This document shows, in pieces, positions 23,380 to 32,115 of a stretch of DNA of 64,000 bases. This stretch comes from Hymenobacter sp. GOD-10R (GTDB taxonomy: Bacteria > Bacteroidota > Bacteroidia > Cytophagales > Hymenobacteraceae). The notes below the pieces were generated by a model. It made no database searches, had not been told where the DNA came from, and saw only the letters and a program-made list of their open reading frames with translations. How positions within the stretch are numbered: position 1 is the stretch's first letter; each line of letters opens with the position of its first letter. The translations under genes were made by a program, and so were the position numbers. The stretch lies in NCBI RefSeq assembly GCF_035609205.1, contig NZ_CP141184.1, positions 4,719,001 to 4,783,000 of the forward strand, written 5' to 3'.

Positions 23380-24018
23380 GTGAAGTACTACTTGTCTTCC
23401 TATAAGTTTGGTAATCAGCTAGACCAGCTTCCCTCACTGCTGCCGCTAGCTGCTAAAATCGGGCATATTCACAACGCGCGTGACTTCACGACTGCCGACG
23501 TCGAAAGAAAAGTGCGCAGCCAGCAGGAAGAAATCGCGCAGCTACAGCAGCTCGGCTTTGCGGCGGAAGCGTTGGACCTGAAAGATTATTTCCACCGAGA
23601 AGCAGCGTTGCGAACCAAACTCAACACCCTACACGGCGTGTGGGTGAGCGGGGGAAATACTTTTGTCTTGCGGCAGGCCATGCGCTTGAGTGGGTTTGAC
23701 TGCGTTATTCATGAGCTAGCGCAACGGAACGACTTTTTATACGCGGGCTATAGCGCCGGCATCTGCGTGTTATCCACGTCGCTGCAGTATTTGCACCTGG
23801 TGGATAACTCAGATGATTTCCCCTACCCCGACTGCCAGCAACCCCTGTGGCAGGGGCTAGGGCTGCTCGATTACGCATTGCTACCGCACTATGACTCTTA
23901 TCACCCGGAATCAGAGGCAATCGGGCGAACCGTTACGTACTGTATTGAACAGAAGCTGTTGTTCAAAGCACTCCGCGATGGTGAAGTACTGGTAATGACA
24001 GAGAGGGATGCTAGCTAG
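23380..24018 (+). CDS. Peptidase S51 family protein (dipeptidase E/cyanophycinase-like)
   Basis: From the GTG at 23380 the protein starts (V/M)KYYLSSYKFGNQLDQL, the usual start of this family; the ATG at 23347 would add 11 unlikely residues. The 212-residue enzyme has VSGGNTFVLRQA (about 89-100), the nucleophile Ser125 in YAGYSAGICVL, and His170 in LLPHYDSYHPES. These fit the S51 serine peptidases that cut after aspartate in dipeptides. Cytoplasmic. Adjacent genes give no hint of a specific substrate. Cyanophycinase is less likely because the chain is short. Confidence 0.85.
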   Translation: MKYYLSSYKFGNQLDQLPSLLPLAAKIGHIHNARDFTTADVERKVRSQQEEIAQLQQLGFAAEALDLKDYFHREAALRTKLNTLHGVWVSGGNTFVLRQAMRLSGFDCVIHELAQRNDFLYAGYSAGICVLSTSLQYLHLVDNSDDFPYPDCQQPLWQGLGLLDYALLPHYDSYHPESEAIGRTVTYCIEQKLLFKALRDGEVLVMTERDAS

Positions 24019-24174
24019 CGTGTACCTGCTGGCTCCTTACCGCGTGTTACCTAGGCCATTATTGCAGGAAGTCTCCTATGTTATGAAGGGCTATCTTAGC
24101 TAGTGACGTTCCAAAAAGCTGATAAGCGTAAGTGTACTGAGCGTGGGCGCCACGCGAACCTAGCACTGCAGGGC

Positions 24175-24636
24175 TCAGGGGGCAATGGGATGCAGCTTTT
24201 CATCTACCTCCGTCCCTTGGCCCGCCACCCGACACCAGCCCGTTTCCTTCTTGATAAACACCTCCAGCCGGCGCACTTTCAGGGCTACCTCGCGCCCATC
24301 GACCGTGAGCTGAACATCGGCCAGCCAATTCACCACAGCCGAAGTACCACTGTAGAGCCGAATAATTTCGCTGCCGGGCACGGGCTTCACGCTTCTGAAT
24401 ACCACCTTGTCTTTCTTTTGCACTGCTCGCCATTGCGGCACCGAGTAGGAAATGTCGCCTTTCGCGCCGACGGCCACAATATCGGTCGGGCAAGAGACGC
24501 GTTCCGCGCCGCCTGGGCTATGTAGGATGGCGCGTATTTGCTGCCGTTCCTTGGGGTAGCTCACCGTATCGATTTGGGCCGAGGCCACTGTGGCGGAGCA
24601 AAGGAATAGGCTGGTGGCGAACACAGTTTTCATCAT
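24175..24636 (-). CDS. Secreted NTF2-like (SnoaL/DUF4440-type) protein
   Basis: Start at 24636 (MMKTVFATSLFLCSATVASA) gives a signal peptide of about 20 residues and a 153-residue precursor; the longer frame overlaps the AraC gene. The mature protein reads like a small NTF2-fold domain: helix KERQQIRAILHSPGG, then strands ending VRRLEVFIKKETGWCRVAGQGTEVD, the common end of DUF4440-like proteins. Such proteins are periplasmic with unknown ligand. It is the second gene after an AraC regulator on the same strand (about 68 bases), so it may be under its control. Confidence 0.65.
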   Translation of the reverse strand: MMKTVFATSLFLCSATVASAQIDTVSYPKERQQIRAILHSPGGAERVSCPTDIVAVGAKGDISYSVPQWRAVQKKDKVVFRSVKPVPGSEIIRLYSGTSAVVNWLADVQLTVDGREVALKVRRLEVFIKKETGWCRVAGQGTEVDEKLHPIAP

Positions 24637-24703
24637 CGCGGGGAGTGGATACCGGGCGAAGGTAGCAGGCACTAATCCGTCAAAATAGTACAAATACGAC
24701 AGA

Positions 24704-25525
24704 CTAAATCCGTAGGTCATCTTGCACCGTCAGGGGCGCGTGTTGCAGCTCCAAGGCTAGTTGCTTTGGGGTGCTGGCGGTAAACTCCTTGAAATCCCGA
24801 ATCAAGTGCATCTGATCGTAGTAGCCACATTGGTAACTAATGGCTGTCCAACTCGCCTGAGGCTGGTTTACTTTCAGCCGGTAGGCTTGCGAGAAGCGGA
24901 TGAGACGGGCAAAGAACTTGGGCGAGTAGCCTAGTTGCTCATGAGCTTTGCGCTCGAACTGGCGAGGGCTCAGGCAAGCCATGGCCGCGGCTTGGTCGAT
25001 TGGATGGGCATATCCCCCGCTCACCATCCACCGGGCCGCCTGCGCCAAGGCGCTGCTCGTGGCCCTTGTCAGCTTGCGTAACAGGTAGGCTTCCACAATG
25101 CGTTTCATGTCCAGCGAATGCCTAGCTGCCTGGAGCTGCTCACTTACGTCGCCGATTTCTCGGCCTAGTAGCTCCATTGCCGGCAGGGGCACGTCCCGCA
25201 GTTCGTGCAGGGGCACGCGTACTAACTGAAACAAGCCGCCCGGGTGGAATGCCACCGACACAAAGCGATGATCAGGACCCATAGCCAGATCGACTTTTCT
25301 GGTTTGGGGCCCTACGATCGTACAATCGGGTAAGGCTAGGAAAGGATGCCCCTGTTGGCGGCTTTGGGTTGCGTCACCGGGATAGAAGTTTAGGCTGTGC
25401 TGCGGGGTGGGTGGGAACGGCGCTTGACGGCTGTAGGCAGCACCGCTTAGGCGTACCTGCAAGACCATGATGTGACTTACCCAGGGCTGTAAGGCGGGGT
25501 GAACCGCGTAGTAGTCAGGCTTCAT
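24704..25525 (-). CDS. AraC-family transcriptional regulator
   Basis: The 273-residue protein has an N-terminal sensory domain (HPALQPWVSHIMVLQVR; VSVAFHPGGLFQLVRVPLHE) of the DUF6597 style and a C-terminal AraC DNA-binding domain (MACLSPRQFERKAHEQLGYS as the first helix-turn-helix; FSQAYRLKVNQP and AISYQCGYYDQMHLIRDFKE as the second). The CGYYDQMHLIRDFKEFTASTP block is characteristic. Likely an activator. It shares the strand with the NTF2-like gene, and its start faces a gap of about 270 bases. The effector is unknown. Confidence 0.88.
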   Translation of the reverse strand: MKPDYYAVHPALQPWVSHIMVLQVRLSGAAYSRQAPFPPTPQHSLNFYPGDATQSRQQGHPFLALPDCTIVGPQTRKVDLAMGPDHRFVSVAFHPGGLFQLVRVPLHELRDVPLPAMELLGREIGDVSEQLQAARHSLDMKRIVEAYLLRKLTRATSSALAQAARWMVSGGYAHPIDQAAAMACLSPRQFERKAHEQLGYSPKFFARLIRFSQAYRLKVNQPQASWTAISYQCGYYDQMHLIRDFKEFTASTPKQLALELQHAPLTVQDDLRI

Positions 25526-25799
25526 ACACGGGGCGTACGGGGGAGAAGGTGCGTCGTGCTTCTTGCGCTGGCTCGTACGCAGTGTAAGATAGGAAAAGGG
25601 AGCGGATCGATTTTCCTGCCGCCGTTCCTAGGATATCATCTCTCGCACGTCCACGGCACCTTGCGTTTAAGTAACGCTAAGGTGTGCCGGGTGCCTATTG
25701 GTACTGAAGGACTAGTCCCTATCCTGCGCCGAACAAACTAGCAAGTCTACTTATGCAAGCTCCTTACAGGAAGAGCTTGTTAGTTGCTGACTATTAGAC
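25526..25799. other. Gap between AraC start and acyltransferase end
   Basis: Presumably holds the araC-type gene promoter and the 3' end of the acyltransferase transcript. The pair AAGCTCC...GGAAGAGCTTG around 25750-25780 might be a weak terminator. No gene seen. Confidence 0.3.
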
Positions 25800-26918
25800 T
25801 TATTGCTTTACCCTAAAATAAGAGACTTCTGCTGAACCTGTCTTTAACTTCTTGCTCAAGTACGCACGAAGGGGAGTATCTACGAAGCGCATAATGCCAT
25901 ACGCTAGTAACAGCAACAAGAGCACACCGAGTGGAATCAGCATGGCTAGGGTACTCAGCGGTGGTTTCTGCTTTTCTATGTAGCTCAAAAAGACCCACAG
26001 GAAGGGATAATGAATCATGTAGAGCGGGTAAGAAATTGCCCCTAAGAAGGTGCAGAGCTTTGCGGCACGTATCGTCAAGCGTGCTCCGGCACCTAGGGCT
26101 ACCAGCAGGGGGAAGTAGAAGAGCACGACCACTGAGTCGATAAGCCAGTTCACCTGCTTGGAGAAAGGAAGCAGAAAGGCCGCCATCAGTAACAACGTAA
26201 GGGCGAGAAATCCTAGGCGTGTGGGGATGATCCACTTAGCGCGATACACAACGATGCCCACCAGAAACGAATAGCTGACCCGCACGGCGCCACCGCCAAC
26301 GTTGTCACCACCCCAGCCTACTGCCAAGTTTGTGGCTGCGTACGCCTCGTAACAGAGTGCCATAGCTGCTAGCACCGTGAGAACATGCAACGTGCTTGGG
26401 CGCATACGGACTAGCACCACGGCATACACGAAATTAGCTACGTACTCCCAGAAGAGTGACCAAGTCGGCGGGTTGAGGTGGAAGAGGTTGAAATACCGTT
26501 CTGGCACTAGTGGATAAGGAATCAGCAGGCACGAGGCGACAAAAAGCGGCAGTACTTTAGAGGCATATGCGGTATACAAATTACTGAAAGGATCCAGGCG
26601 AAAGGTCAGCAGCCCTAGGAACGACCCAATCACTACCAAGGGATGCAAACGAATCAACCGGCGCATAAGAAAGGAAGCAACTCCGATTTTTTCTAGGCGT
26701 GTGTCATAGGCACAGGCGATGACAAAGCCCGATAAGCAGAAGAAGAAATCGACGGCAAAGTAGGCGTGGGCAATGAAGTTGTCGGCGTAATCGGGAACGG
26801 CAAACTCCATGAAGTGGAAGACAACGACGGCAACAGCAGCAATGCCACGTAGGCCATCCAAGATGCCGAAATAGGGAGTTGTTTCCTGGTCAGCAGGGAG
26901 GGAAGCTGTCTGGGTCAT
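25800..26918 (-). CDS. Membrane acyltransferase family 3 protein
   Basis: Starting at ATG 26918 (MTQTASLPADQETTPYFGIL) it is 372 residues. The motif DGLRGIAAVAVVVFHFMEF (catalytic-type His in VFHF) and the following FAVDFFFCLSGFVIACAYDTR are hallmarks of acyltransferase 3 proteins (OafA/NodX type). About ten transmembrane segments follow; a basic tail ends the chain. They transfer acetyl or other acyl groups to sugars of the envelope or to exported polysaccharides. No glycan cluster is adjacent, so the substrate cannot be named. The start at 26963 would add a Cys-rich stretch and is less likely. Confidence 0.9.
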   Translation of the reverse strand: MTQTASLPADQETTPYFGILDGLRGIAAVAVVVFHFMEFAVPDYADNFIAHAYFAVDFFFCLSGFVIACAYDTRLEKIGVASFLMRRLIRLHPLVVIGSFLGLLTFRLDPFSNLYTAYASKVLPLFVASCLLIPYPLVPERYFNLFHLNPPTWSLFWEYVANFVYAVVLVRMRPSTLHVLTVLAAMALCYEAYAATNLAVGWGGDNVGGGAVRVSYSFLVGIVVYRAKWIIPTRLGFLALTLLLMAAFLLPFSKQVNWLIDSVVVLFYFPLLVALGAGARLTIRAAKLCTFLGAISYPLYMIHYPFLWVFLSYIEKQKPPLSTLAMLIPLGVLLLLLLAYGIMRFVDTPLRAYLSKKLKTGSAEVSYFRVKQ

Positions 26919-27146
26919 GGCCTGGGTGGGAGGGCAGAAAGTGCTAAGACAGCAACTTAGCACTTAAAAACAGAATGGGTACAACTCTACCTCTTCTGGT
27001 TACGCCTTTGGTGTAGCACGTAAGTCTCCTGCTGAGTACTTATGCGTCAGGGTCCCTTCTTCGACTAGCCGACCTATGCTTCCCTGCCTAGAAGTTCACT
27101 GTCGCTTCGTTACTTAGATCAGGCAAGCAGAAATAAAAAAAGAGCC

Positions 27147-27521
27147 ATGTACACATCCTTCCTCAGATTCAGACATACGGTAGCACTCGTGTTCTGTACC
27201 CTATCATCCGCTATTCTTGCTTCCTCTCCCCTACTGGCGCTAGGCCAGCAGGCGCCTGTGGCACACCGTCCTGCAGCAGCTACGTGGAAACCCACAGCGG
27301 ATTCTGTTACGATTCCGAACTACCTATACCGGACCCGGTTTCGCAAAGCGGTAACGCATCCGCTAGGGGCAGCGGGCCGCCCTAATGTCCGGTCAATCTA
27401 TTCCTGTCCGCCTAGGGCAGCTGTGTACGTGCTGGGCCAGAGCCAAGGAGGGTACACCAAAGTAGCGGTGAATGGTCGTGTTGGGTATGTAGCCAGCGAG
27501 TGGTTGGCGGATATCCGGTAG
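27147..27521 (+). CDS. Secreted SH3b-like domain protein
   Basis: The 124-residue protein has a long signal peptide (VALVFCTLSSAILASSPLLA, cleaved near residue 33) and a C-terminal bacterial SH3-like fold: NVRSIYSCPPRAAVYVLGQS, then YTKVAVNGRVGYVASEWLAD. The N..R.xPS..S.....G.....V...G..V......GYV...WL pattern is typical of SH3b domains that bind peptidoglycan. It is likely periplasmic or secreted. It is monocistronic and is convergent with the next minus-strand gene. The ligand is unknown. Confidence 0.75.
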   Translation: MYTSFLRFRHTVALVFCTLSSAILASSPLLALGQQAPVAHRPAAATWKPTADSVTIPNYLYRTRFRKAVTHPLGAAGRPNVRSIYSCPPRAAVYVLGQSQGGYTKVAVNGRVGYVASEWLADIR

Positions 27522-27610
27522 GTAATTTTTCAGTAATGCTCCTACGCAGGGTCATATTCATCACCTTCACAAAGTCTAAATAGAAAAGTAAAGTGAAGAA
27601 ACAAGCTAGC

Positions 27611-28072
27611 TTACTCCTCTGCCACCAGCAGCGTTTGGGGTGCGGCTTGCTTGATACGGCCGAGTAACCAGTCGCCCTGACGCTTGGTGCGGGCGCTGCA
27701 AAATGCATAACACGCCTTAAGCTCTTCGTCGCGCAGGCCCAAAGCCGCTTGACGGATGACAATCCAGCACAGCTGCACTTCCTGGGTCAGCAGCCACACA
27801 TCGTGCAGGTCGCGCAACAAGGCTAGGCTGCCGCTACGCTTCTGAGTAAACAGGTCACGCTTCAGGTTCGCTGGCTCGTTGCTTTGTTCTTCCGAATACT
27901 TTTCAACGAAGCTCATGATTTTGCCGTGGTGCTCACGCGACCAGGCCGAAAGCTTTTGGCATATCTGCTCGATGTCGGGCTCATCTTTGTGCTTCCGGGA
28001 AACGTGCTCGAAGGCATCGGTAAGCTGCTTTTCGCTGTTTTCGAGCAGACCTAGGTAGTGGCTAAGGAGCAT
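27611..28072 (-). CDS. Helical protein co-transcribed with molybdopterin oxidoreductase
   Basis: This 153-residue soluble protein is entirely helical: SHYLGLLENSEKQLTDAFEH, LSAWSREHHGKIMSFVEKYS, HDVWLLTQEVQLCWIVIRQA, and LKACYAFCSARTKRQGDWLL. Four helices with Glu/His residues (E12, E67-H-H region) are reminiscent of ferritin-like bundles; a maturation chaperone for the molybdoenzyme is also possible. It starts 18 bases after the oxidoreductase stop, so the two form an operon. I do not recognise a named family; the link to the enzyme is from position only. Confidence 0.6.
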   Translation of the reverse strand: MLLSHYLGLLENSEKQLTDAFEHVSRKHKDEPDIEQICQKLSAWSREHHGKIMSFVEKYSEEQSNEPANLKRDLFTQKRSGSLALLRDLHDVWLLTQEVQLCWIVIRQAALGLRDEELKACYAFCSARTKRQGDWLLGRIKQAAPQTLLVAEE

Positions 28073-28090
28073 GGCGAGGTAGAGACAGGG

Positions 28091-30412
28091 TTAAACCTTA
28101 CGAATACGGACGGCGGCATACTTGAAGTGGGGCTGCTTGCTCACCGGGTCCCACTCAGTCAGTGTCAACTCGTTGGCTGCGCGTGGCCGATCGGGCTTGT
28201 CCCAGTAGCCGTAGTGAAAGGGAATAAAGACCAAACCGGGCTCAATATCGCCGATGCGGGCAGGCTCCAGCACCTTGCCCCGCCGCGACGTCACCTCTAC
28301 CATATCGCCTTCGGCGATGCCGTAGCGGGCCGCATCCTCGGTGGCGAGCTGCACGTAGCTGTCGGGCGCCGCGTCGTATAACGCTTTAGAGCGACCGGTT
28401 TTAGTGCGCGTGTGAAAGTGGTACACCAACCGGCCAGTAGTCAGCCACAGTGGGTAGCTTTCGTCGGGCTCTTCGTGGGGAGGCTCGTAGTCTACGCCTT
28501 TCAGAAAGGCCTTGCCTTTCGGGTCAAGGAGCTTGTAATCATCCTTGCTGCGGGGGGCGCCGGTTTCGAGGTCGTGGCCGTAGGTCTCGCAGTAGTCGAT
28601 ATCGGTGCTAAAGACGCCATCTTCGTACAGGTGGGGCTTGCCATCGGGGTACTGCTCATTGCAGGGCCACTGAATACCGGAGCCACCGGTGAGCTTGGCG
28701 TAGCTCATGCCAGTATAGTCGCAGGGGCGGCCACGGGTGCACTCGCGCCACGCGTTGAAGGCATCTTCTGTAGTTTGCCAGGTGCTGGTCAGCAGCGGGT
28801 TACCATCTTTGTCGCGGAAGTCCATGCGTTGGGAGTAATCCACGAAAATGTCGAAGTCGGAGCGCGCCTCGCCGGGCGGATCAACAGCTTTGTGGGAGAT
28901 GTGCACCGTGCGGCCTACGTTGGTAAAACAGCCCGTTTTCTCCCCCCAAATGGCTGCCGGCAGCACGACGTCGGCCAGGGCCGTCGTTTCGGTGGGAAAG
29001 GCATCCTGCACGATGACAAACAGATCTTCTTTCGCCAGAATCTTACGGGCTCGGGCTAGGTCTGGCAGCGAAACCAGCGGATTGGTACCGCTGATCCAGA
29101 GCATCTTGATGGAGCCTTGCTCGCAGTAGCGCCAGAGTTGCATAGCGTGCGTGGGCGGTGACCAATGCGGAATCTGATCCGGGTGCACGTTCCATAAGTC
29201 GGCCAGCTGCTGAATGTGCTCTTCGTTGCCCCAGTTGCGGAAACCAGGCAAGTCACCATCGGCGCCGCACTCGCGGGTGCTTTGGGCCGTGGGCTGGCCA
29301 TTCATTTGGTAGATGCCACTGCCGGGACGACCAATCAGTCCGCGCAGCAGATGAAGATTATTAACCTGCACGGCCGAAGCCGTCGCCTGCATGGACTGGT
29401 ATACGCCCTGCAAAGCGGTTGACACTAAGCTATTGCAGGTACCTAGGATGTGGGCCGCTTCACGCAGCTTATCAGCTGGTACTCCGGTAAGCCGCTCCAC
29501 GCGGTCGGGCGTCCACTTGGCCACTATCTGCTTCAACTCTTCGAAGCCCAGGGTATGAGCGTCAATGTACTCTTGGTTGATTTGCCCGGCCTCGATGATG
29601 AGGTGCAGCAGCCCGTTCATCACCGGAATATTGGTACCCACGCGCGGAGCTAGGTGCACGGTCGCCTTTTCGACGGTGTAGGTAGCGCGCGGGTCAATCA
29701 CGACCAGCTTGGGCGGGTTAGGCCCAGCCAGCCGATCCAGCACGCGCATCCACAGCACGGTTTGCTGGGAGGCAATATTGTGGCCCACGTGCAAAATGGC
29801 TTCCGTGGTATCGAGGTCGGAGTAAGAGCCTGGTTGCCCATCGGAGCCGAAGGACACTTTCAGGGCCGCTGCGGCCGTAGCCGTGCACAGGCGCGTGTTG
29901 CCGTCCATGTGGGGCGTACCGAGGCCGGCTTTGCCCACAACGCCCAGGGCGTAGTACTCTTCCAGAAATAGCTGCCCTGAGGTGTAAAAGCCAATGGAGC
30001 TAGCGGTATGCTTATCAATCAACTCCTTCGACTTGCTCACGATCAAGCTCATGGCCTCGTCCCAAGTGGCTTCCTCCAGCTTGCCGTTGCGGCGGATAAG
30101 GGGCTTGGTCAGGCGGTCCGGACTGTTGTTGGCAACCCAGCCGTGCAGCCCCTTCGGACCTAGGCGGCCGTGGTTGACGCTATCAACCGCTCGGCCGCGC
30201 ACGCCCACGATGCGGCCGTCTTTCACGCCGATGTCACAGCCGCAACCATTGGAGCACAGCACGCAGGCCGATTGTACCCAGTGGTCGGGCTCTTCCTCCA
30301 CCCGTTCGTCGACGCGTACGGGCCATTGTCCTTCGTAACCGGTGCGCGAGCCCCAAATGTCAGCAATACTGTCGCGAGTTTCTTTCATACCTAGCACATT
30401 CGTGGAAGTCAC
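28091..30412 (-). CDS. Molybdopterin oxidoreductase (nitrate reductase/formate dehydrogenase-like)
   Basis: This 773-residue protein has the Mo/W-bis-MGD oxidoreductase layout: an iron-sulphur motif near 48-60 (VQSACVLCSNGCGCDIGVKDG), the molybdopterin domains (SDLDTTEAILHVGHNIASQQ; VVIDPRATYTVEKATVHLAP; MLWISGTNPLVSLPDLARAR) and a C-terminal MGD-binding domain (TTGRLVYHFHTRTKTGRSKA). In place of the usual fourth cysteine (RLCxKG) it has GRLGPKGLHGW, so the cluster may use the extra Cys of CGC or differ in geometry. No Tat signal is visible, so it is probably cytoplasmic, like assimilatory nitrate reductase or FdhA-type enzymes. Electron donor and substrate are unknown. It is the first gene of a two-gene unit. 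Confidence 0.85.
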   Translation of the reverse strand: MTSTNVLGMKETRDSIADIWGSRTGYEGQWPVRVDERVEEEPDHWVQSACVLCSNGCGCDIGVKDGRIVGVRGRAVDSVNHGRLGPKGLHGWVANNSPDRLTKPLIRRNGKLEEATWDEAMSLIVSKSKELIDKHTASSIGFYTSGQLFLEEYYALGVVGKAGLGTPHMDGNTRLCTATAAAALKVSFGSDGQPGSYSDLDTTEAILHVGHNIASQQTVLWMRVLDRLAGPNPPKLVVIDPRATYTVEKATVHLAPRVGTNIPVMNGLLHLIIEAGQINQEYIDAHTLGFEELKQIVAKWTPDRVERLTGVPADKLREAAHILGTCNSLVSTALQGVYQSMQATASAVQVNNLHLLRGLIGRPGSGIYQMNGQPTAQSTRECGADGDLPGFRNWGNEEHIQQLADLWNVHPDQIPHWSPPTHAMQLWRYCEQGSIKMLWISGTNPLVSLPDLARARKILAKEDLFVIVQDAFPTETTALADVVLPAAIWGEKTGCFTNVGRTVHISHKAVDPPGEARSDFDIFVDYSQRMDFRDKDGNPLLTSTWQTTEDAFNAWRECTRGRPCDYTGMSYAKLTGGSGIQWPCNEQYPDGKPHLYEDGVFSTDIDYCETYGHDLETGAPRSKDDYKLLDPKGKAFLKGVDYEPPHEEPDESYPLWLTTGRLVYHFHTRTKTGRSKALYDAAPDSYVQLATEDAARYGIAEGDMVEVTSRRGKVLEPARIGDIEPGLVFIPFHYGYWDKPDRPRAANELTLTEWDPVSKQPHFKYAAVRIRKV

Positions 30413-30772
30413 TGCGGCTGACCGTCCATCCTAACCGTAGCTAGGCGAGCAATAGGACAGTGGCGTCAGCCAACGTTTCGTGCGTATTCTTACGAAACTC
30501 AGCCTGGGAAAGTAGCTGGGATTTTAATATAATTTTAATCTAACCTCTGATAACCGCCTCAAGTAAATGCAAGCCAGCTAGGTAAGCCCCTTACCTACCT
30601 AGGCGATACTTCCTTACAGTGCGGGATCAACAATGGCTTTGCAAAGGGACCATATACTTTATAACTCGTTTGATCCTCCAATTAAGAGAGAAGGCGAGTA
30701 TCCTTTGCCTACTCAAGCCGGATGAAGTAAGTCTATCGTGTGGGCACCGGCGCCTGTTCAATAAATTCCTAT
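30413..30772. other. Intergenic gap of 360 bases
   Basis: It lies between the molybdoenzyme start and the GH43 stop. An AGGTAAG-CTTACCT hairpin (about 30580-30597) is the only structure. The 63-codon frame at 30619-30810 has no gene-like composition and was not accepted. Confidence 0.4.
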
Positions 30773-31795
30773 TTACTGACCTACAGGCCAGCTTAGAACC
30801 GTTTTCGTAGAGACAGGAGCACCGAAACGCGGGGTGCCATCAGGGTTCCAACTGAAGGGCTGCATGCGCAAGCTTCGCTGTTCGCACTTGCCTGTTGGGG
30901 CATCTTTGGCGTGGTACACAATCCAATCTTGCCGGCCATTGGGTGAGGTGGTAAAGCTGTTATGACCAGGACCGTAGACGCTGTTAGCGACTGATTTGCA
31001 GAACACCGGTTCAGAAGACTTCGTCCAGGAGCTAGCTTGCAGCAAGTCGCTTTGCCCAGAGGCCGTGAGCATGCCCAATGAATAATTATCATCCCAGCAG
31101 GCACTGGCCGAATACACGATGAAAACCTGTCCTTTCTTACCGCGCAAAAACTCGGGTCCTTCCAAGATTTGGCGGCCGCCCCCTTTCTCCCAGGTGTAGG
31201 TTGGCGTAGCAATAACGACTTCCTTATCGGCGAGCAGCGTCCACGGGTTTTGCATGGGCGCAATGCAAAGCACGCTCTGTGGGCCGACATACGCAGAGTA
31301 GAGAAAGTATAACTGGCCCCGATCCTCAAACACCGACCCATCTAGGCCTGGGTAACGGGTGTTAATTTTGCCGCGGTCGATCCACTGACCGGTGGTTGGG
31401 TCGGCAGCGCTATTTTCTAGCACGAATACGCCGCGGGTATCGTCGTTAAACTTCTGCGCATCGGCCGCCGTGTAGTATAGGTACCATTTCCCGCGTTGGA
31501 AGTGCAGCTCAGGAGCCCAGATTCCGCCCGAGTTGGGGCCCGTGGCGGGAGGCGTCCACACGGTTGTCGCCGACGCCGCCGACACTTGGCTGAGCACCTT
31601 GGTTTTGCGAATCACCAGCCGGTTGCCCATGGTGTTCATGTAGTAGTAATAGCCGTTATGGCGAGTTACCCAAGGGTCAGGCCCATTATCCAACAGGGGA
31701 TTCGTGAAGGAAGACCCTAGCTGTTGGGCGGTACCTAGGTACTGAAAAGCGAGCAGGAAAACAGCCAGAAAAGCAAGCACTCGGTAGTGACGCAT
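30773..31795 (-). CDS. Glycoside hydrolase family 43-type enzyme, secreted
   Basis: Start at ATG 31795 gives 340 residues with a signal peptide (RVLAFLAVFLLAFQYLGTAQ). The five-bladed GH43 features are seen: catalytic base Asp40 in NPLLDNGPDPWVTRHNGYYY, WAPELHF, the pKa-modulating Asp in YPGLDGSVFEDRGQLYF, and the acid Glu in LEGPEFLRGKKGQVFIVYSA. GH43 enzymes cut arabinose- or xylose-containing side chains or related linkages. Exact specificity cannot be read. It lies 15 kb from the SusCD pair and not in a clear polysaccharide locus. The upstream frame to 31909 is not needed. Confidence 0.88.
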   Translation of the reverse strand: MRHYRVLAFLAVFLLAFQYLGTAQQLGSSFTNPLLDNGPDPWVTRHNGYYYYMNTMGNRLVIRKTKVLSQVSAASATTVWTPPATGPNSGGIWAPELHFQRGKWYLYYTAADAQKFNDDTRGVFVLENSAADPTTGQWIDRGKINTRYPGLDGSVFEDRGQLYFLYSAYVGPQSVLCIAPMQNPWTLLADKEVVIATPTYTWEKGGGRQILEGPEFLRGKKGQVFIVYSASACWDDNYSLGMLTASGQSDLLQASSWTKSSEPVFCKSVANSVYGPGHNSFTTSPNGRQDWIVYHAKDAPTGKCEQRSLRMQPFSWNPDGTPRFGAPVSTKTVLSWPVGQ

Positions 31796-31964
31796 ACAAA
31801 TTTGGTGGGGATGACCTGACGGTAGAGTATCCCCCGTAATGTAGTAAATGCGCTGGAAGAGCACAGCCCACATACATATGGAAGCGTGGCTACCTAGGTA
31901 GCAGCTCACCCATTACACCGATGTATTCACGCCGCAGCTGATCGTTGTCACTGCTTCGGTACAG
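31796..31964. other. GH43 upstream region
   Basis: It presumably holds the GH43 promoter. Two ACCTAGGT words are close by (31733 and 31892). No gene seen. Confidence 0.35.
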
Positions 31965-32008
31965 AAAAGGGTTGCCTACGACCTTATCGGCCATAAGCAA
32001 CCCTTTTT
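31965..32008 (-). terminator. Terminator of phoD
   Basis: AAAAGGGTTGC (31965-31975) pairs with GCAACCCTTTT (31997-32007); it lies 108 bases past the phoD stop. Confidence 0.7.
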
Positions 32009-32115
32009 AGCGGCAATCCGAGAAGGTCGCCACTTTATGAATCAGCATGAGAGCCTAGAAGCAGAGCTAGGCAGGTATTATCACCGCGATAATTCTCATT
32101 TGCTTGCTGCTTGTT

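Noticed and set aside
30619..30810. 63-residue plus-strand frame in the gap upstream of the molybdoenzyme
   Set aside because: No codon bias, no family pattern, and it overlaps the end of the GH43 gene on the other strand.
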